Positions 1 through 4,915 of a stretch of 6,241 bases of DNA are shown here, piece after piece. How positions within the stretch are numbered: position 1 is the stretch's first letter; each line of letters opens with the position of its first letter. The stretch lies in contig QNUZ01000147.1 of the NCBI GenBank assembly GCA_004347865.1, positions 1 to 6,241 of the forward strand, in the 5' to 3' direction. Source of the DNA: Archaeoglobi archaeon. GTDB taxonomy: Archaea; Halobacteriota; Archaeoglobi; Archaeoglobales; Archaeoglobaceae. Below the pieces are notes generated by a model. That model was not told the DNA's origin. It was given only the letters and a program-made list of their open reading frames with translations, and made no database searches. Both the position numbers and the translations under genes were made by a program.

Positions 1-293
1 CCGATGCCGAGGATATCCCCGTCCCCGGCTGAAACTATCACCGTGAGCTCCGGATTTGCGAGCTTTATTCCAGATGCAACGGGAATTGCCCTTCCGTGGA
101 TCGTGTGAACGTTGCTGCCCCTGATATAGTATACGATCCTGGAAGAGCATCCTATTCCGCCAACGATGACAAGCTTTTTTGGATCGATTTCCAGCTCCGA
201 AACAGCTTCACGAAGCGCAGTCAGAATTCCGTAATTTCCGCATCCAGGACACCACTGAATCCATGCATCCGTGCGATATTCATGCGCCTTCAC
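1..293 (-). CDS. 2-oxoacid:ferredoxin oxidoreductase, beta subunit (N-terminal part; runs off left edge)
   Basis: This is the thiamine-diphosphate and [4Fe-4S] subunit of a cytoplasmic 2-oxoacid:ferredoxin oxidoreductase, which with the alpha subunit converts a 2-oxoacid plus CoA to acyl-CoA, CO2 and reduced ferredoxin. Only the first 97 complete codons are present. Visible motifs are WCPGCGN (residues 14-20), GIGCSS (47-51 region), HTIHGRAIPVASGIK (63-77) and the TPP/Mg motif GDGD at 90-93. Cys15, Cys18 and Cys49 have the C-x2-C-x30-C spacing known for cluster ligands in the two-subunit Sulfolobus-type enzymes; a fourth ligand would lie beyond the window. The start is GTG, chosen because a strong Shine-Dalgarno site ends 7 bases before it and the frame opens directly into family sequence. 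It overlaps the alpha gene by 14 bases, which fits coupled synthesis. Family assignment is secure; substrate (pyruvate, 2-oxoglutarate or other) is not determined. Confidence 0.93.
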   Translation of the reverse strand, partial: MKAHEYRTDAWIQWCPGCGNYGILTALREAVSELEIDPKKLVIVGGIGCSSRIVYYIRGSNVHTIHGRAIPVASGIKLANPELTVIVSAGDGDILGI

Positions 294-2055
294 CGAGAAT
301 CACCTCCCTTCTTCCACTAAGAGCCTCTTCAATTGCCCTATGAACTTCGTTAACATAGATGGGCCTTGCATTCAGTTTTCTCGCAACGCAGTCAATTTTG
401 CAGCAGCAATTCAGGAGAAACGACAGCTGGCCGGAATTTGATTCTATGCAGAGAACCTTTCCGCTTATCTCATCCGAGATGTCGGGGAAAGGCCAGAGAA
501 TCCTAAGCTGGAGGAACTTTGTATGAAATTCCGATTGCTCGATCGCTTCCAGTATCGCATTCTTCGTCGATCCGAAAGAAATTATCGTCATCTCAGCGTT
601 TCTTTCACCATAAACGGAGTAACTTTTCTCCGCAACATTTTCTGCAAGCTTTCTGAATTTCCTAATCCGCTTGAGCATCATTTCCTCCCTTAAAACCGGA
701 TCCTCGCTCGCAAATCCGTATTCATTGTGCTCGAGACTGCTGACGATCATCGTCGCCATCCCAACCGGAAGAAACGGGCTTATTCCATCTTCAGTGATCA
801 TGTATCTCAGATAATTTTCAGAAGGAGCGGAAAATTCCCTTTTCGGCAGGGGGGCGAATTTCTCCCTTTCCACGGCTGCAAGCGAGGAGGCTATGTACTT
901 GTCGAGCAGATGAACGACCGGCATTTGGAAATCCTCCGCAAGTTTAAAAGAGAGTCGAACATCTTCAATTGCCTCCTCATGATCGCCCGAAGCAATTACG
1001 GCCTTAAACGGATCTCCGTGCCCGGAGAAAATTGCATGAAGCAGATCCTGCTGCCCTGTCCTCGTAGCAATCCCGGTGCTGGGGGAAGCCCTCATCCAGA
1101 GCGTTATGACTATGGGAATCTCGGCCTGGACTGCAAGGCTTATCATCTCATTCATCAGGCTGACTCCGGGACCGCTTGTTGTAACCGCTGCCCTCAAACC
1201 GGCAGTGCTCGCTCCAAGGGCCATTCCAATTGCTGAAATTTCGTCCTCCGCCTGAACGGTTATCGTTTTTCCCCTGTTTTCCTCGAGAAAAAGGGCCTCA
1301 TCCGTTGCGGGAGTTATAGGATAAAAGCTCATGAATTCGATTCTGGAAAAAAGCTTTGAAAGCGCAACAGCCTCGCAGCCCGTCAGAATTAGTTTCTCAC
1401 GCCTTATTCCGTCGGGGATTTCGCCCCTCTCCATTCCGGCCACTTCCTCCAGCGCTATTTCCACCGCAGCCAGATTGATTTCGGGACTCTGAAACTGCTT
1501 TTCCACAGCTTTTCTTATCGTTGATTCGTCGAGGCCGAGCAGGTAAAGCCCTGCAGACAGCCCCATGACATTCAAAGCCCTCGAAACAGAGCTCATGGGC
1601 TTTTTCACAGTTTCAGAAAGTTTTCCGATCAGTTCTGCCATCGGAAGCGTTACCAGGTTCAATTCAAGCTTTTCCAAAATCTGACCCAGCGTAACGCTGC
1701 CATACGCCGCTTCTATCCTGCTTTTCAGTTCCCTGCTCATCGATGGGATTTCAGAAGCCTTCTTTTCAAGGCTGCCTTTATCACAGACCAGAACTGCCTT
1801 TTTTCTAAGATTGCGAAAGTGTGTGAAAACGCTCTCCGCATCCAGTGCTATCAGCGCATCCAAGGGCATTCTCAGCGCTTTCCCGCCGACCCTTATGTGA
1901 TAATAGCTGTGCGCTCCGACTATGTTGCTGTGATATTCCCTGCTGCCGAAAACCTCGTGGCCCTTTATTGCGAATGCCCTCACCGCTATCTGTCCCGCAG
2001 ACTCTATTCCGCCTCCCTGAAATCCGCCTATTGCTATGCTGAGGTCAACCCTCAT
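280..2055 (-). CDS. 2-oxoacid:ferredoxin oxidoreductase, fused gamma-alpha subunit
   Basis: This 591-residue protein is the large subunit of the same enzyme. The N-terminal part (about 1-200) is the gamma-type domain, with the loop IGGFQGGGIESAG (9-21) and the block GSREYHSNIVGAHSY (37-51), matching what I know of the fused Sulfolobus-type subunits of about 600-630 residues. The alpha domain starts near 222 and carries YPITPATD (245-252), the signature thought to bind CoA or the substrate. It is followed by QAEDE (268-272), TTSGPG (292-297) and SPSTGIATRTGQQDLLHA (324-341). A transketolase C-terminal-like domain covers about 487-575, with ESNSGQL at 538-544. The start ATG sits 5 bases after GGGAGGA. 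The gene overlaps the upstream zinc-protein gene by 11 bases and the beta gene by 14, so the three are one operon. No separate ferredoxin-like delta subunit is visible, as expected for the two-subunit type. Substrate specificity is not readable. Confidence 0.93.
   Translation of the reverse strand: MRVDLSIAIGGFQGGGIESAGQIAVRAFAIKGHEVFGSREYHSNIVGAHSYYHIRVGGKALRMPLDALIALDAESVFTHFRNLRKKAVLVCDKGSLEKKASEIPSMSRELKSRIEAAYGSVTLGQILEKLELNLVTLPMAELIGKLSETVKKPMSSVSRALNVMGLSAGLYLLGLDESTIRKAVEKQFQSPEINLAAVEIALEEVAGMERGEIPDGIRREKLILTGCEAVALSKLFSRIEFMSFYPITPATDEALFLEENRGKTITVQAEDEISAIGMALGASTAGLRAAVTTSGPGVSLMNEMISLAVQAEIPIVITLWMRASPSTGIATRTGQQDLLHAIFSGHGDPFKAVIASGDHEEAIEDVRLSFKLAEDFQMPVVHLLDKYIASSLAAVEREKFAPLPKREFSAPSENYLRYMITEDGISPFLPVGMATMIVSSLEHNEYGFASEDPVLREEMMLKRIRKFRKLAENVAEKSYSVYGERNAEMTIISFGSTKNAILEAIEQSEFHTKFLQLRILWPFPDISDEISGKVLCIESNSGQLSFLLNCCCKIDCVARKLNARPIYVNEVHRAIEEALSGRREVILGEGA
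300..308 (-). promoter_or_regulatory. Shine-Dalgarno site fixing the GTG start of the beta subunit
   Basis: On the minus strand GGGAGGTGA lies inside the last codons of the alpha gene, 6-7 bases before the GTG at 293. It is a nearly full complement of the archaeal 16S 3' end and is the main reason for choosing this non-ATG start. An ATG a few bases on (reading ATGA across the alpha stop) is in a different frame and is not the start. Confidence 0.8.
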
Positions 2056-2317
2056 ATATCTCCTCCCTGTAATCGCTGTCCAAAAAAACGCCCCTGAAGA
2101 TTCTGTGACCCCTTTCCATGTGACTTTCGAGCTCCAGAAAACTAATTAGGGATTTGCAGTCCTCACACCAGAAGAATTCTCCTTCCAGCTTGATTTCTGT
2201 GTAGAATTCACAGGAGAAATCCCTTAGGCTTATGCTCTCTCTTTTAGCGCAGAAACCCAAGTAATAGTATTTTATGTGAGGTGCCCAGTTTCCGCACCTC
2301 TCGCATTTTTTGCGCAT
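2045..2317 (-). CDS. Small cysteine-rich putative zinc-binding protein, first gene of the oxidoreductase operon
   Basis: I do not recognise a named family for this 90-residue protein. Two probable metal sites are visible. The first is made by Cys5, Cys8, Cys23 and Cys36 (C-x2-C-x14-C-x12-C), with an aromatic stretch KYYYLGFC before the third cysteine. The second is Cys51-x2-Cys54-x11-His66-x4-His71, which has the spacing of a C2H2 zinc finger. The last 19 residues are acidic. There is no signal peptide or membrane segment, so it should be cytoplasmic. Its 3' end overlaps the start of the alpha-subunit gene by 11 bases, so it is co-transcribed and possibly translationally coupled with it. A role in assembly, regulation or electron transfer of the enzyme is possible but is inference from position only. 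A TATA-like box lies 24 bases before its ATG, with no clear ribosome site, consistent with a leaderless message. Confidence 0.85.
   Translation of the reverse strand: MRKKCERCGNWAPHIKYYYLGFCAKRESISLRDFSCEFYTEIKLEGEFFWCEDCKSLISFLELESHMERGHRIFRGVFLDSDYREEIYEG
2061..2067 (-). promoter_or_regulatory. Shine-Dalgarno site of the alpha subunit
   Basis: GGGAGGA on the minus strand, 5 bases before the ATG at 2055 and within the 3' end of the upstream zinc-protein gene, supports the chosen start and internal translation initiation in the operon. Confidence 0.75.
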
Positions 2318-2337
2318 GATTTTTCTGTTCTCTATTT

Positions 2338-2345
2338 CTTAAAAG
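2338..2345 (-). promoter_or_regulatory. TATA-like box of the oxidoreductase operon
   Basis: CTTTTAAG on the minus strand is centred about 24 bases before the ATG at 2317. Archaeal transcription usually starts about 26 bases from the TATA centre, so the transcript would begin at or next to the start codon. No convincing Shine-Dalgarno site precedes the ATG, which agrees with a leaderless first gene. Confidence 0.5.
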
Positions 2346-2378
2346 ATTTTTTGATTGCAAAAAAGAAACGAAAAAGGC

Positions 2379-2387
2379 TTTTATATT
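2379..2387 (+). promoter_or_regulatory. TATA box of the DUF169 gene
   Basis: TTTTATATT on the plus strand is preceded by a purine-rich stretch (CGAAAAAGG) suitable as a BRE. Its centre lies about 21 bases before the ATG at 2404. This is slightly short of the usual 25-27 bases, so transcription probably begins right at the start codon. It lies about 40 bases from the divergent TATA-like box of the oxidoreductase operon. Confidence 0.6.
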
Positions 2388-2403
2388 TTCGACCACTCTG
2401 ATC

Positions 2404-3210
2404 ATGAAGAGCAGAATAGCCGAAGTTTTAAAGCTAAAATTTGAACCCGTAGCAATAATCTGGAGCGATGAAATACCGGAAGGGGCAAAACGGTTCAAGA
2501 AGGGGCAGTGGGGGTGCGTCATCTGGATGCTGGCAAGAGCTGCAAAGGGCGAAATCGTTGCATTTGACAGGGAGCACTACGGCTGCCAAGGCGGCGCAAC
2601 AGGACTCGGATTTGGAAACAGATACTACGATTTCATCGGGGGAATAGAAGGATTCTGCAGATTTCTCTCCACGGGTTTCAAGGGCTGGAAAGAGGAAATC
2701 CTTGAAAAGATTAAAGACGAGCTCAGAGGCGAGCTATACGAGAAAATGCTGAATGGCGAGAGATATAAGAAAAGCCCAGAACTTGTCAGGAAGTTCATTG
2801 AAAAATTGCCGGCGGTTGAAATTCAGAAAAAATACGTCATATTCAAACCGCTGAGCAAGATCGAGAACGAAGAACCCGTTGTCGTTGTATTCATTGCAAA
2901 TCCGCACCAGCTCTCGGCACTCGTTGTTCTTGCGAATTACTCCAGAGAAACAAACGACAACGTGATCATCCCAATGGGTGCAGGCTGCCATCAGATAGGA
3001 ATATATCCCTACAGGGAAATGAGTTCGGAAAGACCGAGGGCCGTTGTAGGGTTGACGGATTTGGATGCGAGGCTGAACGTTCGCGCTTTAATCGGAGATG
3101 ACGTTTTCACATTTTCTGTACCATACAGCATGTTCAGGGAAATGGAGGAAAATGTGAAAGACAGTTTCCTGGAGATCGGAACCTGGACCAAGCTTATGAA
3201 ATACGTATGA
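2404..3210 (+). CDS. DUF169 family protein
   Basis: This 268-residue protein belongs to the DUF169 family (the COG2043 type), judged from remembered motif order: LKFEPVAI near the N-terminus (11-18), a cysteine before an ALARAAKGE-like helix (Cys38, then 43-50), EHYGCQGGATGLGFG (57-71), and a late block GAGCHQIGIYPY (192-203) followed by DLDAR (219-223). Cys38, Cys61 and Cys195 fall in the conserved blocks and could form a redox or metal site; Cys85 looks less conserved. There is no signal peptide or membrane helix. The biochemical role of the family is not known to me. It is transcribed away from the oxidoreductase operon from a shared 86-base region, which hints at, but does not prove, a related job. 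No alternative in-frame start exists near the N-terminus. A terminator is not obvious; short T and A runs follow the stop at 3211-3227. Confidence 0.85.
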   Translation: MKSRIAEVLKLKFEPVAIIWSDEIPEGAKRFKKGQWGCVIWMLARAAKGEIVAFDREHYGCQGGATGLGFGNRYYDFIGGIEGFCRFLSTGFKGWKEEILEKIKDELRGELYEKMLNGERYKKSPELVRKFIEKLPAVEIQKKYVIFKPLSKIENEEPVVVVFIANPHQLSALVVLANYSRETNDNVIIPMGAGCHQIGIYPYREMSSERPRAVVGLTDLDARLNVRALIGDDVFTFSVPYSMFREMEENVKDSFLEIGTWTKLMKYV

Positions 3211-3259
3211 TTTCTAAAAATTTAAAACCGTTCTGGTCTAGCATTAACTTTCATCCCTT

Positions 3260-3281
3260 CCCTCCTCTTTTCATGGGAGGG
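3260..3281 (-). other. Hairpin at the right end of the transposon relic
   Basis: On the minus strand CCCTCC (3281-3276) pairs with GGAGGG (3265-3260) around a 10-base loop. Just upstream on the same strand (about 3283-3308), GGGC-TTC can pair with GAAGGCCC with one bulge. Structured 3' ends of tnpB transcripts normally provide the guide-RNA scaffold, so this may be a fossil of that RNA. It could equally be a transposon end structure or a terminator for whichever gene reads in; there is no T tract right after the stem. Confidence 0.35.
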
Positions 3282-3407
3282 CCTTCGGGGTGAACGGAAG
3301 AAGCCCCCACATCCATCTGGTATTCTTCACAGCTCGCATTCGGAGCATTTCATTCGCCTATACCCATTCGGGCTTAATTTTTCCCCACATATCGGGCAAG
3401 GCTTCAA
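3271..3407 (-). pseudogene. tnpB: TnpB remnant: C-terminal zinc ribbon and tail, frameshifted
   Basis: From 3407 the frame reads LKPCPICGEKLSPNGYRRMK and then CSECEL before a TGA at 3327-3329. The C-x2-C-x13-C-x2-C pattern with YRRMKC is the zinc ribbon found near the C-terminus of TnpB proteins. The DRD-type catalytic block expected right after the last cysteine pair is missing. In another frame, 3318-3271 reads RWMWGLLPFTPKALP and a stop, which resembles the tail of archaeal TnpB proteins. The scrap is therefore a deletion plus frameshift product lacking the RuvC-like nuclease domain. The first 26 codons form an open frame from a TTG that lies 27 bases from a TATA-like box in R1, so a tiny zinc-ribbon peptide could in principle be made. 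Assignment to TnpB is from motif pattern and from the tnpA neighbour; the tail match is the weaker part. Confidence 0.6.
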
Positions 3408-3419
3408 CGTATGTAATTT

Positions 3420-3731
3420 TCAATTCAAGTTTATAAAACTTACGTTAGAAAGAAGTTTGTAACCCTTGCTCTTAGCGTACTCGACAAGTCTCTGTTTCTG
3501 TCTCTCCAGATCTTCTCTCTGATCCGCCGAGCTTACCCTGGCATAAATCGCGACCCTGCCTTTTGGTGCTTTCTCGCCAAGCCTCTTAATCTCGCTCTCA
3601 GGGTACCTGTATTTACCGCCGGGCGTTTTAATGTACTTGATCTTCCCCGAGTAAGCCCACTTCTTCACAGCAGCGTAAGATACACCGAATATCTTAGCAA
3701 CTTCACCGGTCGTGCAGAGCTTCTCAGGCAT
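3420..3731 (-). pseudogene. tnpA: Truncated IS607-type serine transposase (TnpA)
   Basis: The open frame of 103 codons is about half the usual length of roughly 190-200. Residues 4-55 form a MerR-like winged helix (CTTGEVAKIFGVSYAAVKKW, then TPGGKYRYPESEI), which binds the transposon ends. From 58 a serine-recombinase domain begins with VAIYARVSSADQ; by analogy with gamma-delta resolvase (YARVS) Ser67 is the catalytic serine and Arg65 its partner. Family-like sequence stops near Leu94 (KSKGYKLL); the last nine residues are read from the inserted repeat R1. The remaining catalytic arginines and the oligomerisation helix are missing, so it should be inactive as a recombinase, although the DNA-binding part is intact and might still bind the repeats. 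Its promoter lies in repeat R2, with the TATA centre 27 bases before the ATG. Confidence 0.88.
3422..3448 (-). repeat. Direct repeat copy R1, with an embedded TATA box
   Basis: The plus-strand sequence starts AATTCAAGTTTATAAAACTT and continues with ACGTTAG. It matches R2 (3746-3772) at all but about two positions plus one single-base indel, in the same orientation. On the minus strand it contains TTTTATAAA (3438-3430), centred 27 bases before a TTG that opens the TnpB zinc-ribbon scrap. It also supplies the last codons of the truncated transposase. Confidence 0.8.
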
Positions 3732-3745
3732 CTGGTTATTTTAGT

Positions 3746-3772
3746 AATTCAAGTTAATAAAACTACGCTAAG
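3746..3772 (-). repeat. Direct repeat copy R2, left end and promoter of the transposase relic
   Basis: The plus-strand sequence starts AATTCAAGTTAATAAAACT and continues with ACGCTAAG, a near copy of R1 about 324 bases away. It lies 14 bases before the tnpA start, where an IS607 left end and transposase promoter belong. The minus-strand TTTTATTAA (3762-3754) is centred 27 bases before the ATG at 3731. Confidence 0.8.
3754..3762 (-). promoter_or_regulatory. TATA box of the truncated tnpA
   Basis: TTTTATTAA within repeat R2, at the standard archaeal distance from the tnpA ATG. No Shine-Dalgarno site is seen, so a leaderless transcript is likely. The 60 bases beyond it (3772-3831) up to the winged-helix gene show nothing further that I can name. 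Confidence 0.5.
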
Positions 3773-3831
3773 GAGAGACTGCTTCATAACCCCCACTCCT
3801 TCAACTTTGAATCCCACTTCTGCACCCAATT

Positions 3832-4101
3832 CTACAAGCCGAATTCCTCTATAAATTCTCTGATCTTTTCGTACTTCTCGAGAAATTTGAATCCCTTGTC
3901 TGTTAGCGTATAGTATTTCCTGCCGTTTTCGTCGTATATTTCTCTCACGAATCCTTTTTTTAACAGCTCCTCCATGTATCTGTTGAAATTTTGCGTGGAC
4001 AGGTTTGAGTGCCTTAAGAGCGGTGTCGGAAGTATAGAGTTTCCGTGTTTCCTGATTGTGTTTAGAATGTCGTGGACTATCTCTAATTTGTCCCTCCTCA
4101 T
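3832..4101 (-). CDS. Winged-helix DNA-binding protein, probable transcription regulator
   Basis: This 89-residue protein is a single winged-helix domain of the archaeal HTH_45-like type. Helix 1 spans about 5-19, helix 2 about 25-32, and the recognition helix about 35-49 (STQNFNRYMEELLKKG). The wing is 50-66 (FVREIYDENGRKYY), followed by the typical LTDKGFKFLEKYE helix (66-78), which may form a dimer contact. There is no ligand domain. It is the second gene of an operon: 11 bases separate the membrane protein stop from this ATG, and GGGTGG at 4111-4106 serves as a modest ribosome site. A membrane-bound partner next door suggests that its activity is controlled by sequestration or signalling at the membrane, which is inference. 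After the TAG stop the same frame stays open for 15 more codons before TGA, possibly a trace of a longer ancestral C-terminus next to the transposon relic. Confidence 0.85.
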   Translation of the reverse strand: MRRDKLEIVHDILNTIRKHGNSILPTPLLRHSNLSTQNFNRYMEELLKKGFVREIYDENGRKYYTLTDKGFKFLEKYEKIREFIEEFGL

Positions 4102-4112
4102 TTATCCACCCT

Positions 4113-4781
4113 TTAGAGTCTTCTTAATACTTCGTAGCCGATAATAAGGATCACCACGACGGAGAGACCGTATATGAAAATTCTGAACTCCTTAAGCAGG
4201 CCAAAGGCTAGTGAGGAGTTCAGTAGCCAGAAGATGAAGAGGAGGAGATACACCGGGTAAACCTTTGGAATTTTTCCGGAGCTATAGTACCGGTAGTTTA
4301 TTAGAATAACTATCAAAAGTATTAGAATCAACAAAAGCTGGAAAATTAAAAAGGCGGGCAAAAACCTGAAGATGAGGATTGAGAAGCCTGCAAGGAGTGA
4401 TATTATGTGTATGACCACTTCTCCGAAATGGGTTACCATTCTGTTCCATAACAGGCTGTAGATTGCGTAGAGAATTGAAACCGAGCTCGTATAGGCGAGA
4501 AAACCAACGCTAAAAGACATGATCCCCCTAGCATCTTCGAAGGGCTTGCTATCAAAGACGACTCCTGAAGCGAGTAGAATAACGACGATAAATCTCATAA
4601 AGTAGGCCAGGCCGAGAAACAGGAAGATGTTCGCAAAAAGGTGGAAACCAAAGTAATCCGTTAGCCTGTATACCTCCCTTATCTTGCGGTAGATAAGGAA
4701 GCAGGCTAGAAAGATCGTCAAAAAGTAAACTGTTTCAAGCCCAACAAATTCGATTGGCGGCATCATTGGCGGTGTGGCCAT
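4113..4781 (-). CDS. Seven-helix integral membrane protein of unknown family
   Basis: I do not recognise the family of this 222-residue protein. Hydrophobic segments are at about 11-31, 44-72, 88-112, 118-138, 141-163, 174-195 and 200-217. Positive residues follow helices 1, 3, 5 and 7 (YRKIR, WNR, NYRYYSSGK, LRRL), so by the positive-inside rule the N-terminus is outside and the C-terminus inside, a receptor-like seven-helix layout. The short N-terminus is rich in Pro and Met (MATPPMMPP) and the one sizeable outside loop is charged (DSKPFEDAR, 77-85). No catalytic motif, heme-ligand pair or transporter signature is evident. It is the first gene of an operon with the winged-helix regulator, and a TATA box 25 bases upstream of the ATG supports the first Met rather than Met6 or Met7. 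A sensor or anti-regulator role is plausible, but only from context. Confidence 0.85.
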   Translation of the reverse strand: MATPPMMPPIEFVGLETVYFLTIFLACFLIYRKIREVYRLTDYFGFHLFANIFLFLGLAYFMRFIVVILLASGVVFDSKPFEDARGIMSFSVGFLAYTSSVSILYAIYSLLWNRMVTHFGEVVIHIISLLAGFSILIFRFLPAFLIFQLLLILILLIVILINYRYYSSGKIPKVYPVYLLLFIFWLLNSSLAFGLLKEFRIFIYGLSVVVILIIGYEVLRRL

Positions 4782-4802
4782 GATGGATGTTGTCTGAGTC
4801 AG

Positions 4803-4809
4803 TTATAAA
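4803..4809 (-). promoter_or_regulatory. TATA box of the membrane protein/winged-helix operon
   Basis: TTTATAA on the minus strand (CCTTTATAACTG context) is centred 25 bases before the ATG at 4781, so the message should start at or near the start codon. The palindrome CTGAGTCAG (4794-4802) abuts it on the downstream side, where a bound protein would block transcription. A further TATA-like AATATACC lies at about 4826-4835 with no gene at the right distance. Confidence 0.6.
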
Positions 4810-4886
4810 GGTAGATGGAACTCTGGTATATTTTTTGTCCTTCGGGTTGAGGATGGGTTCTTTCAGTGGACTTCTGATTCGCACTC

Positions 4887-4895
4887 CTTAAATAT
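4887..4895 (+). promoter_or_regulatory. TATA box of the exported protein gene
   Basis: CTTAAATAT on the plus strand is centred 25 bases before the ATG at 4916. The region between it and the ATG is pyrimidine-rich with no Shine-Dalgarno site, which again suggests a leaderless transcript. Confidence 0.55.
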
Positions 4896-4915
4896 CATCC
4901 GCCGTCTCTCTACTC

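Larger units (their letters stand above)
3240..3772 (-). mobile_element. Decayed IS607-family insertion element, probably two tandem deletion relics
   Basis: The stretch holds, in minus-strand order, a 27-base repeat with a promoter (R2), the first 94 or so codons of an IS607-type serine transposase, a second copy of the repeat (R1), a fragment of TnpB, and a GC-rich hairpin region. The gene order tnpA then tnpB on one strand is that of IS607 elements, but about half of tnpA and nearly all of tnpB are missing, so it cannot move itself. Both outer limits are estimates: the left end is taken at the edge of R2 and the right end just past the hairpins. No target duplication is expected for this family. 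The element lies between the DUF169 gene and the winged-helix gene and does not break either one visibly. Confidence 0.75.

Noticed and set aside
727..1236. Plus-strand open frame of 169 codons
   Set aside because: It lies entirely antisense to the well-supported alpha subunit, shows no family motifs and has an unnatural composition; the same holds for the plus-strand frames at 96-320, 1819-2097 and 1845-2042.
2244..2522. Minus-strand open frame crossing the divergent promoter region
   Set aside because: It would overlap both the zinc-protein and DUF169 gene starts and run through both TATA boxes; no recognisable domain. Minus-strand frames at 2734-2991 and 3009-3191 are likewise shadows of the DUF169 gene.
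3240..3772. An active IS607 element
   Set aside because: The transposase lacks the second half of its catalytic domain and tnpB lacks its nuclease domain, so it cannot be autonomous.
3422..3772. CRISPR array
   Set aside because: Only two imperfect repeats about 324 bases apart with a coding fragment between them; no regular spacers.
3787..3834. Pyrrolysine or programmed readthrough at the TAG of the winged-helix gene
   Set aside because: The protein is a complete winged-helix domain without the extension, and nothing in the window (no insertion-signal structure, no methylamine genes) points to recoding.
4780..4802. C/D box small RNA (ATGATGG followed by CTGA)
   Set aside because: The C-like box is imperfect and overlaps the membrane-protein start codon; no convincing second box pair or closing stem was found.
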